A stretch of DNA of 60,147 nt from positions 1-60,147 of the forward strand of contig CAKVPH010000009.1 in NCBI GenBank assembly GCA_934796775.1, given 5' to 3'. Of this stretch, positions 39,810-49,056 are shown piece by piece. The position numbers were made by a program, and so were the translations under genes. The stretch is from an uncultured Clostridia bacterium. Its GTDB lineage: Bacteria > Bacillota > Clostridia > Christensenellales > Borkfalkiaceae. Below the pieces are notes generated by a model. It was not told the origin of the DNA and did not search any database. It was given only the letters and a program-made list of their open reading frames with translations. The number at the start of each line of letters is the position of its first letter. Position 1 is the stretch's first letter.

Positions 39810-40006
39810 AAATAAGTTTTAATTAGCTCAAAATCTGGTAAAAATGGAAAAAGTAAAAAATGATAAAAATATCTCAATTAAAAAACAGTAAAAAAATTCT
39901 ATTTTTTATCGTCAATAAATTATTGTAAAGGCTGCTGTTTTGTGTTTGAAAGCCATATATAAAATGCTCTTTACTGAAAAAATGTTGTAAAAATAGGGGG
40001 CTTACG

Positions 40007-40543
40007 TTGAAAAAAATAAAAATAGATGATATTGCATTAACGTTGAAACTCGGTTCATTATCAAATAAAAAGCAAATAATTTTACTTCGCTGTTGTTTTA
40101 TATTTTCGATATTAGTAATTATTTTTACTGTAATATATTTTTTTATACCGCAAGTTAAGCATGATAAAATGGTTTATTTTTGTTTTGTTGGTGTATTTAT
40201 AATTGCAGTTAGTTTTTTATCTTTTATAATATTTATTTGGCATAAAGATAGAAAAATAAAAAAACTCGTGTTACTATATTTAGAAGATGCGGTTGAATCT
40301 ATCGGGTATTGTTCAACGGTGAAAAAAACGCCTTTTTGTTTTATTACTCCTTCATCAACAAAAATTTGCGTTAAATTCAAATATAACGGTAAGGTGTTAA
40401 AAAGAGTTAGTAGTGTAAAAACTGCCGGTGTTCCAAAGGGGTATTCATGTGTTTTTGATAAATATACCGAAAGAGAATTTCGTATATTATATACTCCGAA
40501 ATACGATGACGTAATGATTTTTAAAGACAATATTTCAGATTAA
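40007..40543 (+). CDS. Two-helix membrane protein, paralogue B
   Basis: A 178-residue protein starting with TTG at 40007 behind a GGGGG site. The opening KIDDIALTLKLGSLSNKKQ and the ending REFRILYTPKYDDVMIFKD line up with the protein at 38255, at the same spacing; helices lie at about 24-46 and 55-78. The central part has diverged (a Cys pair replaced). A tandem-family expansion in one operon is typical of accessory defence or competition loci, but no function is known. Confidence 0.6.
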   Translation: MKKIKIDDIALTLKLGSLSNKKQIILLRCCFIFSILVIIFTVIYFFIPQVKHDKMVYFCFVGVFIIAVSFLSFIIFIWHKDRKIKKLVLLYLEDAVESIGYCSTVKKTPFCFITPSSTKICVKFKYNGKVLKRVSSVKTAGVPKGYSCVFDKYTEREFRILYTPKYDDVMIFKDNISD

Positions 40544-40685
40544 ATTTTTTATTTTATAAAAACCAAATACAAAAATGCTGACGAAAAGTTAAGCTTTTCG
40601 CCCGCAGAACAAAACTACAAAAAAAATTTATAATTGTTTTATACCTATCATTCGAAAATTTTTAGACGATATACGGAGAATTATA

Positions 40686-41171
40686 ATGAAAATTATTTTT
40701 AAAGGCGAATTATCTTCCGATTGTAGAAAACAGATTGTAAAAAGATATCATAAAAAAATATCCTTATTTTTCTCGGTTATAGCTTTATTTAGTTTTATAG
40801 CTGCTATAATATTTATTAAAAATATAATTTTTTCTTTATTTTTGGCAGTCTTTGTATCTGCGATTATTATTGCAATATTTCCAAATATTATCCAAAATGA
40901 AAAAAAAGACATTGAACGTAATTTACCGTCTCAAATCACTATTGATAATGAATACGTTGAGCTTGAGGGAATCAAAAACAAGGTATTTAAAAAACGTTCA
41001 ATTAAAGATATAAAAAACATAGTGGAAAATGATCAAAGCTATTGTTTTAATTTTTATTTTCCATATGATCTTAATTTTGTTTGTCAAAAAAATTTGTTGG
41101 TTGAAGGTACTTTAGAAGATTTTGAACAACTCTTTGACGGACTGATTGTTCAAAAAAAAGCTAAAAAATAA
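40686..41171 (+). CDS. YcxB-like two-helix protein
   Basis: A 161-residue protein. Helices at about 26-44 and 47-66 are followed by a strand-rich tail (ITIDNEYVELEGIKNK, then KKRSIKDIKNIVEND) like the YcxB/PH-like group. GGAG is 8 bases upstream. It differs from the paralogous pair in sequence but shares their layout, making four proteins of this build in 3 kb. Confidence 0.55.
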   Translation: MKIIFKGELSSDCRKQIVKRYHKKISLFFSVIALFSFIAAIIFIKNIIFSLFLAVFVSAIIIAIFPNIIQNEKKDIERNLPSQITIDNEYVELEGIKNKVFKKRSIKDIKNIVENDQSYCFNFYFPYDLNFVCQKNLLVEGTLEDFEQLFDGLIVQKKAKK

Positions 41172-41323
41172 TTTAATATTACATCATTATTCTGCTAATA
41201 ATTGTAAAGTCAAATAAAAAAGTAAGGAGAAAAACTATAAAAAAATAATTCACTAAATAACAGTACTGATATGGAAGATAAAAATATGTTGTTAATTTTT
41301 AGTTAAATGTATAAGGAGAATTT

Positions 41324-42232
41324 ATGAAGAATGTAATTTTTATAATTTTATTAATATGTGTTTTATTATCTTCATGTTCGAGAAATGAAATATATTATTA
41401 TAATAAAGAAGTATTAGATACTTTTTATTCTTATAACACTAATTATGCCATTGTAACTAAAGTTGGTTACAAATCGAAAAATAAATCAATAGATTTTGAA
41501 AAAATTATTAAGAGAAAGATAATATTGGATGGTAAAATCGTTGAATTATTTTACGGAACCAGATCTCAAAAAACATTGGTTGGAGATTCTCTTTATTTTT
41601 GTTATGAGTATAAAAGAAATGATGACATAGGACATCATGCAATTGGTTATGTAGATTTAAAGACTTCTAAAGTATATGCAGACTATTTTGATTACAAAAG
41701 ATATACATTTAATTATAATTTTTCTACAGATAAGTTTGTTTGTTATACTTTTAAAGAGAAAACGAATAGTACAGATGTTATTGATATAGTTTTTTTTAAA
41801 GATACTAATAAATTAAAGTTTGATTATGATTTAAGTAAATTGAGTTATGATATAGAAGATATTGAAGAACCTGATATTAAAAATTATTATATTGAAAATA
41901 ATGTTAAATATATACTTGAGAATTTTGGTAGAAAAATAACCAATTCTCTAACCGGTGAAGTAATTGAACTGCCATATCAAAAGGATTTGTTAGAATTTGA
42001 CTCTATAATAAAAGAGATTTATTCTAAATTTGAATATCGCCAAAGTGCGATTAGAGCTGACTACTTTTCTACAGGCGATGAACTATTTATGTGTATTTAT
42101 GATAGACCAACAAATAGCCTTAATGCACCATATATGACTTTTAAATGTAATTTAGATTTATCAGAAATTGAATATTTAGGTTATAGTTCATCTCCGGCTA
42201 AAGCTGTAGTGAATTTAACGAGAAATAAATAA
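41324..42232 (+). CDS. Lipoprotein of unknown function
   Basis: A 302-residue protein with a lipoprotein signal (FIILLICVLLSSC, Cys near residue 18). The body is rich in Tyr, Asp and Lys with alternating strands (HHAIGYVDLKTSKVY, KFVCYTFKEK), suggesting a beta-propeller-like or similar extracellular fold, but no family is recognised. AAGGAG precedes the ATG. The frame continues after the TAA for 46 more codons, see the remnant entry. Strongly A/T-rich codon use. Confidence 0.65.
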   Translation: MKNVIFIILLICVLLSSCSRNEIYYYNKEVLDTFYSYNTNYAIVTKVGYKSKNKSIDFEKIIKRKIILDGKIVELFYGTRSQKTLVGDSLYFCYEYKRNDDIGHHAIGYVDLKTSKVYADYFDYKRYTFNYNFSTDKFVCYTFKEKTNSTDVIDIVFFKDTNKLKFDYDLSKLSYDIEDIEEPDIKNYYIENNVKYILENFGRKITNSLTGEVIELPYQKDLLEFDSIIKEIYSKFEYRQSAIRADYFSTGDELFMCIYDRPTNSLNAPYMTFKCNLDLSEIEYLGYSSSPAKAVVNLTRNK

Positions 42233-42373
42233 TATATCAGAGAAGGTTATAAATTACAAAAAGAATTATTAGTTTTTAATGATACTTTTGATGTTCTTTT
42301 GTATGAGTCAACGCCACTTGGGGATAGAAATAAAGGGAGAGTCGTTATAGGAGACATGAATTTATTTTACTAA
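42233..42373 (+). pseudogene. In-frame remnant following the lipoprotein stop
   Basis: Directly after TAA 42230-42232 the same frame stays open for 46 codons to TAA 42371, with protein-like content (GYKLQKELLVFNDTF, then DVLLYESTPLGDRNK). It has no start codon or ribosome site. It is either the original end of the lipoprotein, cut by a nonsense change, or the tail of another lost gene. It ends 40 bases before the terminator. Confidence 0.4.
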
Positions 42374-42412
42374 AAGCATATTTTTAAACTACATAATCTA
42401 TTAAGTTTATTC

Positions 42413-42450
42413 GGCGGGCGAAAAATTATTTTCGCCCGCCTGTTTTTTTT
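42413..42450 (+). terminator. Strong rho-independent terminator ending the cluster
   Basis: GGCGGGCGAAAA (42413-42424) pairs perfectly with TTTTCGCCCGCC (42429-42440), four-base loop, followed by TG and eight T residues. Confidence 0.88.
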
Positions 42451-42582
42451 GCGAATTTTTATAAAAAGTTACTAAAAGTTAAAAAATGAAGATAGAAACA
42501 AAAACACTGTCGGTAAAAGGTTGAAATATTGAGGTTTAGGGAGTATAACTTTTGGCGAGGAAAAACGAAACAAGGAGGAAAT

Positions 42583-43767
42583 TTGTTAGCGACAATAAAA
42601 GGCAAAAAAGTGGAGATCGGCAAAACCGATTTTTTTTGCGGCGATAAAAATGCGGATAAAATTTATTTTTGTTTTCCGCTCGAATACGAAACGCTATCTT
42701 TAGAAGGCGTTCCGGTTTATATAAAGACTAAAAACGCGCTTGGCGGACATAGTAAAGCTTCGCTTAAATCGTTTAAAGTTTCAAATGAGTTGTACGTAGA
42801 ATGGATTTTAGGCGCAGAAGCCACTGCCGTATGCGGTAAACTTTTGTGTCAGCTCGTGTTTGAAAAAGAGGACGGAAGCGTAATATTCAATACCGATACT
42901 TTTTACGTTTATATCGGCGAATCCATATCCGATAACGCTCCCGGCGTGATTCTTGAAACCAACCACATAACGCAACTGCAAAATCAGATGCAGGAGCTTA
43001 TAAAAAATTATAAAGCTCTTGCCGAAGGCGACTACGTTGTAAGCGTAAACGGCGAAAGCGGGACGGTGCTTATTACGCCTGAAAAAATAGGCGCGCTTGC
43101 CGGCGGCGCGGCTATAAGTCTGCTTACCAACGACGCAAATTACGTTTCGCTTGCCGATATACAAAGTAGCATACAAACGCACAACAATTCCGAGTCTGCT
43201 CATGCGGATATCAGGGCAAAAATTCAGGAACTGACTTCTGCTGCGTCTTCAGCTACGGGCAATAAAATGAGATTATTTGGCACACTTTCCGAAATGATAA
43301 CCGCACTTAATCAGCACGCGTCAACTGTTTTTAAATCGGGTGACGTTTTAAAAGTCGTGGTAAGCGGTATTCCCGGATTTTACGTCCGTTCGGTAGAAAG
43401 CGGACAATCTGCATATAGCTACGTAAGCGATGCCGCCACCATAAAAGACGCCTATTTAAACGGATACATTCAGGTCGGTTACTATAAAATTTCTGTGGAG
43501 GAAGGCTACAAGCAGGACGTGCTTGGTAAAAGCGGAAGCGTGTCGCTTTCGGCTCAGAACTGGGTAAATAACGTTTATACTTTAACGCTTTCAGACCTTG
43601 GCGATTACGACGCGGTATTTTTTACGCCCGCCTCAAGAGATTCAAAAACGCAGCTTGAAAACGCAAACGTGCTTATTCGCTCTATGGGGCAAACGGTTAC
43701 GTTCGTGGCTCAAACCGCGCCTGATGCAGACGTAGCTCTCGATTACTTTATTTCAAGGGGGAATTAA
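42583..43767 (+). CDS. Phage baseplate/tail-fibre-like protein (BppU-type N-terminus)
   Basis: About 394 residues from TTG 42583, which has AAGGAGG four bases upstream; a TTG at 42529 is in frame but lacks a site. Residues 1-115 resemble the N-terminal domain of siphophage upper-baseplate proteins (KIYFCFPLEYETLSLEGV, QLVFEKEDGSVIFNTDTFYV, of which EKEDGSVIFNTDTFYVYIGE is typical). A coiled segment and the fibre linker SVNGESGTVLITPEKIGA follow near residue 160, then a helix and a beta-rich C-terminal region. No signal. It forms a pair with the next gene; no capsid, terminase or integrase genes are near. Confidence 0.7.
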   Translation: MLATIKGKKVEIGKTDFFCGDKNADKIYFCFPLEYETLSLEGVPVYIKTKNALGGHSKASLKSFKVSNELYVEWILGAEATAVCGKLLCQLVFEKEDGSVIFNTDTFYVYIGESISDNAPGVILETNHITQLQNQMQELIKNYKALAEGDYVVSVNGESGTVLITPEKIGALAGGAAISLLTNDANYVSLADIQSSIQTHNNSESAHADIRAKIQELTSAASSATGNKMRLFGTLSEMITALNQHASTVFKSGDVLKVVVSGIPGFYVRSVESGQSAYSYVSDAATIKDAYLNGYIQVGYYKISVEEGYKQDVLGKSGSVSLSAQNWVNNVYTLTLSDLGDYDAVFFTPASRDSKTQLENANVLIRSMGQTVTFVAQTAPDADVALDYFISRGN

Positions 43768-43769
43768 AG

Positions 43770-45752
43770 GTGAGTAAAGCATTTTTGTACGGAGTAAGCG
43801 GAGCGGCAAAAGCCACGGGCGGAGATGCCGCTCAAAACGATTTTACTCATAATTTTTACGTTGGGCAAACTCCGCCCGAAGATAAAAACAAAATCTGGAT
43901 AATGGATTCCGCCATGCGCGAAATAAGCGACATTAAAACGGGCGTTCTTGAAAAAGGGCCGGTAAGGGTATCCGACTTATACACTGCGGCAAGCAGACAG
44001 CTGGGCTGCCTTGCATTGACGGATGAATATCTGTACATATTTAATACCGATAAAACGATAGTGCGCTACGATTTGGCAAATAAAACGTCCACAACGCTTT
44101 CGGTAACGCTTACGTTCGCGCCCGACTACGTTTTTGCGGTCGGCTCAAATATCTATCTGGCGGAAGGACATAAACTTTCTAAGTTAGATACGACAAGTAA
44201 CAGCCTTTCTTCGCTTTTAACCACCTTTAATTCGGGCTTTTATAACGATTGGATAGCCTATCCGTGTTGGGTGCTTAGCAATAACAAATTATACTGTTTT
44301 GGCGGAAGTTACAAAACGCAGGTAAGACAGGGCAGTATTTACGTGGAATACAGGCACGTTACCAACAAAATTTTCTGTTACGATCTCGAAAGCGGAACGA
44401 GTCTCGGACAGGTGGGGACAATGCCGTACTCGGCTCACAGTATTGCGGGTTGCGCAGTAAACGGAAAAATTTACGGGTTCGGAGGCATGCAAACTTCTAT
44501 TAACGAAACGAGTATGAAATCTGCGCAAGGGTGTACAGCTTCGGCGTTTTCGTTTGATACCCAAACTAAAGAAGTCAAAAGTATTTGTTCTCTGCCGGGA
44601 AAGGGGTACGACGGCAGTGCGATCTATATAGGCGACGATAAAATTCTGATTGCGGGCTGCACTATGAGTGAAATAAACTACGACGCAACGCGAATGATAA
44701 TTTATCAGATTGACAGGAACGAATACGTCGATACTCCGGTAAAATTCCCCACCCTTATGCTTAACGACAACGCCTATTATCCGCCTGCCTGGTGCGGTCT
44801 GGCGTGCGCTTCGGATAATTCGGCGGTTTACGCCGCGGCAAGAAGCAAGGTTTATAAAATAGACATAGACAACGTGCTTGAAAAAAATCATATTTTTGTG
44901 GATTGCGACAAGTACGGCAAAAAACTAAAAGTGGCAAACGGTACTTCGGCAGAGCTTTACATGCCGGTAAAAAAGATGTATCTTGGCAGCTCGGATAACC
45001 AAGCCATAGCAAAGAGTTGTTATTCTTACGTAAAGAAAACCGTGATAGAAAACAACTATAACTGCGTGCAGAAAGAGACAGAGAGCGGAACTACCATAAC
45101 CGCAAATATTTCGTGCGGGATAGGCGACAGACTTCTCGCCGCGGTGGCGGTAAGAACTACAAGCGTAACGCTTTCCGACGGCTGGACGATTTTAAACAGC
45201 GACTGGAACTCTGACTCTAATAAAATAGAATCCAACTCATCGGCGTATGCGGCGCAGTACACGCTTTTTGCAACCAAAGTGGCAACAAGCACAGCCGAAT
45301 CATTAACGGTTACAACTTCCGCGTCGGGCAGAACGTTTGTTTCGCTTATAAGTATAAAAAAGAATTCAAACGGTACGCCCGCCGTAAGCGTAAACAGCCA
45401 TAATGTTTTCAATAATACAACTAATGGGCAGTACGAGTTTGCGGTTACAAGACCAAGCGGGTTTGTAATATGGTACGCTAACTGCGTTTTATACGATAGT
45501 TTCAGCGTGTGGACTTCGCAGGACGAAACGCAAAAATGTATAACGGCATGGGCGTCGCGTCAGGCAATTTTTATGGATCAAAATACAGCCAACGCAGGTA
45601 AAACCGTAAAATTCAACTCGGCGGCAAAAAGTACAACCGCAATTATAGGCTCGGTTACCGTTACGGGAATCGACGATTTCTGGCACGATACAGTTGACGG
45701 CGATTTGTCGGGGTGGATGAATATCGAAAACGGCGAACGATACGAAGGATAA
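43770..45752 (+). CDS. Kelch-like phage-tail-associated protein
   Basis: A 660-residue protein starting at GTG 43770 with AAGGGGG upstream, two bases after the previous stop. The N-terminus NFYVGQTPPEDKNKIWI is the short linker seen at the start of tail-fibre proteins. Residues about 75-375 contain kelch-type blades (LSNNKLYCFGGSYKT, VNGKIYGFGGMQTS, IYIGDDKILIAGCTM), predicted beta-propeller. The C-terminal 250 residues are Ser/Thr-rich, beta-structured and likely receptor-binding. No signal peptide or anchor, so export would need a phage-like or other route. Confidence 0.68.
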   Translation: MSKAFLYGVSGAAKATGGDAAQNDFTHNFYVGQTPPEDKNKIWIMDSAMREISDIKTGVLEKGPVRVSDLYTAASRQLGCLALTDEYLYIFNTDKTIVRYDLANKTSTTLSVTLTFAPDYVFAVGSNIYLAEGHKLSKLDTTSNSLSSLLTTFNSGFYNDWIAYPCWVLSNNKLYCFGGSYKTQVRQGSIYVEYRHVTNKIFCYDLESGTSLGQVGTMPYSAHSIAGCAVNGKIYGFGGMQTSINETSMKSAQGCTASAFSFDTQTKEVKSICSLPGKGYDGSAIYIGDDKILIAGCTMSEINYDATRMIIYQIDRNEYVDTPVKFPTLMLNDNAYYPPAWCGLACASDNSAVYAAARSKVYKIDIDNVLEKNHIFVDCDKYGKKLKVANGTSAELYMPVKKMYLGSSDNQAIAKSCYSYVKKTVIENNYNCVQKETESGTTITANISCGIGDRLLAAVAVRTTSVTLSDGWTILNSDWNSDSNKIESNSSAYAAQYTLFATKVATSTAESLTVTTSASGRTFVSLISIKKNSNGTPAVSVNSHNVFNNTTNGQYEFAVTRPSGFVIWYANCVLYDSFSVWTSQDETQKCITAWASRQAIFMDQNTANAGKTVKFNSAAKSTTAIIGSVTVTGIDDFWHDTVDGDLSGWMNIENGERYEG

Positions 45753-45948
45753 TAAAAGTTAAATAAGCAGAAAAACACGGCGTCAAGCAAAGATAGCGGT
45801 AATTAAACCCGAAAGACAATAATATATTTTAATATATAAAGTTAAAATCCTGTTTATATGTGATTTTACTCTTATAGTATTAAAGACCAAAAACATCAAT
45901 AACTTTTAAAAAATACGCTTATTTAAGCGCGAAGAACAGAGGGAATGC

Positions 45949-46995
45949 ATGGTTATAATAGAAAACGTCTTTTTGCTTTTGGGGGCGATTGCCGTTTTTT
46001 CGTACGGCTTGAAAAAAATAAGCGAACAAACGGGAATGCTTTGCGGCGGCAGATTGAACTCGATAGTGCACGGCGCAACGGGAAACGTTTTTTGCGCAAC
46101 GGCGGCAGGTATACTTTCTACCGCCGTAATGCAGAGCAGTATTGCAACTAATATGATTTCGATAACGTTCGTTGAAAAGGGAATAATATCTTTTTACACC
46201 TGCGCCGCGATTATTATGGGTACTAACGTAGGGACTACTATGACGGCGCAGCTCGTGTCTTTATCGTCCGCGTTCGATTTTAATATGAGTGCTATAGGCT
46301 GTTTTGTGGCTTTTCTCGGTTTTTTGTTTACGCTTTCAAATAAAAAAACGCTTAAATGCGCAGGCGGGGCAATGCTCGGCTTCGGCTTTATATTTATCGG
46401 AATGAAAATTATGACCGAAGCCGTGCAAAGCTTTAAATATTACGAATGGTTCAATAATTTATTTTTGGTAAAAAATCCCGTATTACTCTTTTTAAACGGG
46501 CTTGTTTTAACCGCTTTGTTGCAGAGTAGCTCTGTTATAACCAGCGTTATGATAGTTCTTGCCTCGATAGGGCTTATCAGTTTTCACGAGTCGCTTTTTA
46601 TAGTGCTTGGCAGTAACATAGGAACGTGTATTCCCGTAATGTTAGCTTCTGCAAATATGAGCATACCCGCTAAAAAAGCCGCGTTTTTTAATCTTGTATT
46701 CAACGTTTTCGGGGCGGCGGTGTTTTTTCTGCCGCTTGCGCTATTAAAGGGCGGTATAGAATCTTTGTACATATTTTCTTTTTCGGCAAGCAGGAACATA
46801 GCCAACTTTCATACTTTTTTTAACTTAGTATTATGCGTGGGCATTTTGCCGTTTTTAAAACAGTTTACCGCTTTAACCGAAAAACTGTTTGATATTATTT
46901 ACGGCGACAATTCCGTAAAAAAGCGTAAATGCGGCAAAATAAAGGCGAAAAATACCATAAAGAAAAGCAAAACGATTGACTTTAAGGCTTTTTGA
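45949..46995 (+). CDS. Na+/phosphate cotransporter family protein (no PhoU domain)
   Basis: A 348-residue membrane protein of the NptA/PNaS family. The two inverted QSSS-type repeats are present: MQSSIATNMIS with GTNVGTTMTA, and LQSSSVITSVM with GSNIGTCIPV, with about nine helices. Many bacterial members (about 540 residues) carry a C-terminal PhoU-like part; this one ends with a short basic tail instead. It should import phosphate with sodium. GAGGG precedes the ATG. Its 3' end overlaps the pgk promoter. Confidence 0.88.
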   Translation: MVIIENVFLLLGAIAVFSYGLKKISEQTGMLCGGRLNSIVHGATGNVFCATAAGILSTAVMQSSIATNMISITFVEKGIISFYTCAAIIMGTNVGTTMTAQLVSLSSAFDFNMSAIGCFVAFLGFLFTLSNKKTLKCAGGAMLGFGFIFIGMKIMTEAVQSFKYYEWFNNLFLVKNPVLLFLNGLVLTALLQSSSVITSVMIVLASIGLISFHESLFIVLGSNIGTCIPVMLASANMSIPAKKAAFFNLVFNVFGAAVFFLPLALLKGGIESLYIFSFSASRNIANFHTFFNLVLCVGILPFLKQFTALTEKLFDIIYGDNSVKKRKCGKIKAKNTIKKSKTIDFKAF

Positions 46996-47004
46996 GTGTA
47001 CAAT
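46976..47004 (+). promoter_or_regulatory. Promoter of pgk
   Basis: TTGACT (46976-46981), 17 bases, TACAAT (46999-47004), overlapping the last codons of the phosphate transporter gene and 40 bases before pgk. Confidence 0.7.
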
Positions 47005-47044
47005 AAATACGTAAAATTAAAACAACCAAAAAGGAGTTTTTATT

Positions 47045-48262
47045 ATGAGTATGCTCAACAAAATGTCCGTTAAAGACGTTGACGTTGCAGGAAAAAGATG
47101 TCTTGTAAGAGTTGATTTCAACGTTCCTATGAAAGACGGTAAAATCACCGACGAAAACAGAATTAACGGTGCTCTTCCTACGATAAAATATCTTATCGAT
47201 CATAAAGCTAAAGTTATTCTTTGCTCGCATATGGGCAAACCTAAGGGACAGGTAGTTGCCAAATACAGCTTAGCTCCCGTTGCGGCAAGACTTTCCGAAA
47301 TTCTCGGTCAAAAAGTTACGTTCGCAACCGACGTTATAGGCCCTTCTGCCGACCAAGCCGTAGCAAACGTTAAAGACGGCGAAGTAGTATTGCTTGAAAA
47401 CACCCGTTTTGAAGCAGGCGAAGAAGCACGCGATCCGGCATTTTGCAAAAAACTTGCAAGCTATTGCGATATTTTTGTAAACGACGCATTCGGAACGGCT
47501 CACCGTTCGCACGGATCTACCGCTGCAATCGTTGAACAAGGACTTGTTAAAACTGCTGTTTGCGGTTTCCTTATCGAAAAAGAACTTAAAATCATGGGCG
47601 GCGCGCTTGAAAATCCCGTTCGTCCGTTCGTTGCGGTTTTAGGCGGAGCAAAAGTTGCCGATAAGCTCAAAGTTATTTCTAATCTTTTGGATAAATGCGA
47701 TACGCTCATTATCGGTGGCGGTATGGCTTACACATTCCTTAAAGGTCAGGGCTATGAAGTCGGTAAATCGCTCGTTGACGACGAACAGATTTCTTATTGC
47801 AACGATATGCTCAAAAAAGCTGAAAAACTCGGAAAGAAAGTATATCTTCCTATCGACGTTGTTACGGCTAAAGCGTTTCCCGATCCTATCGATGCACCTA
47901 TCGACGTAGTAACTTACGAAGTTGGCAAAATTCCTGCCGACGTTGAAGGTCTTGATATAGGCGAAAAGACAAGAGAACTTTATGCAAGCGTTGTTAAAGG
48001 CGCAAAGACCGTTGTTTGGAACGGACCTATGGGCGTATTTGAAAATCCTACTTTGGCAGCCGGAACAAACGCTGTAGCAAAAGCTTTGGCAGAAACCGAA
48101 GGCGCAATTACCATTATCGGTGGCGGTGACAGTGCCGCTGCAGTTGCACAACTCGGATATGCCGATAAGATGACTCATATTTCTACCGGTGGCGGAGCTT
48201 CTCTGGAACTTTTAGAAGGCAAAGAACTTCCCGGAATTGCTTGTTTGAACGAGAAGAACTAA
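47045..48262 (+). CDS. pgk: Phosphoglycerate kinase
   Basis: A 405-residue glycolytic kinase. N-domain: KRCLVRVDFNVPMKDGKITD, SHMGKPKG, FVNDAFGTAHRSHGS; C-domain: VLGGAKVADKLKVI, GGGMAYTFL, VVWNGPMGVFE, GGGDSAAAVAQ and ISTGGGASLELLEG. It makes ATP and 3-phosphoglycerate. AAGGAG precedes the ATG. Codon use is more biased than in neighbours, fitting high expression. It has its own promoter and terminator, and gapdh is not in the window. Confidence 0.96.
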   Translation: MSMLNKMSVKDVDVAGKRCLVRVDFNVPMKDGKITDENRINGALPTIKYLIDHKAKVILCSHMGKPKGQVVAKYSLAPVAARLSEILGQKVTFATDVIGPSADQAVANVKDGEVVLLENTRFEAGEEARDPAFCKKLASYCDIFVNDAFGTAHRSHGSTAAIVEQGLVKTAVCGFLIEKELKIMGGALENPVRPFVAVLGGAKVADKLKVISNLLDKCDTLIIGGGMAYTFLKGQGYEVGKSLVDDEQISYCNDMLKKAEKLGKKVYLPIDVVTAKAFPDPIDAPIDVVTYEVGKIPADVEGLDIGEKTRELYASVVKGAKTVVWNGPMGVFENPTLAAGTNAVAKALAETEGAITIIGGGDSAAAVAQLGYADKMTHISTGGGASLELLEGKELPGIACLNEKN

Positions 48263-48323
48263 TTTTTCCGTTAAGAGCTAATCAATAAAAAAAGAAGAGT
48301 TAATTTTATAAAATAAAATATAT

Positions 48324-48362
48324 AAAACAGCTGACTCAAAATGTTTGTGCCGGCTGTTTTTT
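48324..48362 (+). terminator. Rho-independent terminator after pgk
   Basis: AAAACAGC (48324-48331) pairs with GCTGTTTT (48353-48360), loop of 21 bases, right arm ending in six T residues. Confidence 0.65.
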
Positions 48363-48398
48363 ATATAACATCAAACCATATAGTGTATGGCTCATAGC

Positions 48399-48427
48399 TT
48401 GACAATTTCGTTTTTTTATGCTAAATT
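48399..48427 (+). promoter_or_regulatory. Promoter of fucU
   Basis: TTGACA (48399-48404), 17 bases, TAAATT (48422-48427), about 54 bases before the gene. Confidence 0.6.
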
Positions 48428-48480
48428 AAAGTTGACTTTGAAATATCATAAGTAATGCTTACTTAAAAGAGGAAGAAAAT

Positions 48481-48912
48481 ATGTTAAAAGGAATATCTAA
48501 AGTTGTTAGTCCTGAGCTTATTAAAATTCTGTGCGAAATGGGGCACGGGGACGAAATCGTTATTGCCGACGGGAATTTCCCGAGTGAAAATTTCGGCAAA
48601 AGAGTAGTCCGCGCAGACGGAACAGGCGGCGCTGAAATGCTTGACGCATGTTTGTCGCTCATACCGCTCGATACTTATTCCGATCCGAATATGATTCTCA
48701 TGCAACTTATGGATTGCGATAAGGGCAGAATAAATCCCGTTATCTGGGATGAATATAAACGCGTTGCCGATACTCGCGACGAAAACGTAAGAATCGGCAA
48801 TATCGATAGATTTGAATTTTATGAACGCGCAAAAAATGCTTATGCCGTTATTGCTACCGGAGAAAAAGCCGTTTACGCAAACATTATTTTAAAAAAGGGC
48901 GTGGTAATTTAA
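48481..48912 (+). CDS. fucU: RbsD/FucU-family sugar mutarotase
   Basis: A 143-residue protein. The family His lies in LCEMGHGDEIVIADGNFP (residues 18-35), then the conserved TGGAEMLDACLSLIPLDTY and the C-terminal ATGEKAVYANIILKKGVV. Members interconvert alpha and beta anomers of fucose or ribose. The FNP-like loop and VYANIILKKG end favour FucU over RbsD. It has its own promoter and no fucose pathway genes nearby. AGAGGA precedes the ATG. Confidence 0.88.
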   Translation: MLKGISKVVSPELIKILCEMGHGDEIVIADGNFPSENFGKRVVRADGTGGAEMLDACLSLIPLDTYSDPNMILMQLMDCDKGRINPVIWDEYKRVADTRDENVRIGNIDRFEFYERAKNAYAVIATGEKAVYANIILKKGVVI

Positions 48913-48961
48913 CTCGCTGTTTAACCTGTCATTTATATTATAAAAAAGCAGGAATAAAACC

Positions 48962-48992
48962 GAAAAGTCGCGCTATAGGTTGATTATCGGCT
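48962..48992 (+). repeat. Dispersed palindromic element, intergenic
   Basis: GAAAAGTCGCGCTATAGGTT then GATTATCGGC, in the fucU-topB gap. Confidence 0.7.
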
Positions 48993-49002
48993 ATTTTTAT
49001 AA

Positions 49003-49045
49003 AAAAATAAGCTCTATGCTTTTATTTTGCACGGAGCTTTTTTAT
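49003..49045. terminator. Bidirectional terminator between fucU and topB
   Basis: AAGCTC (49009-49014) pairs with GAGCTT (49034-49039), flanked by A-rich sequence on the left and six T residues on the right. It can serve both convergent genes. Confidence 0.55.
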
Positions 49046-49056
49046 TGCACTACTTT

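Noticed and set aside
41225..41270. AAGGAG followed by ACTATAAAAAAATAA, possible decayed start
   Set aside because: Only the ribosome site is suggestive; no protein-like sequence follows, so not called.
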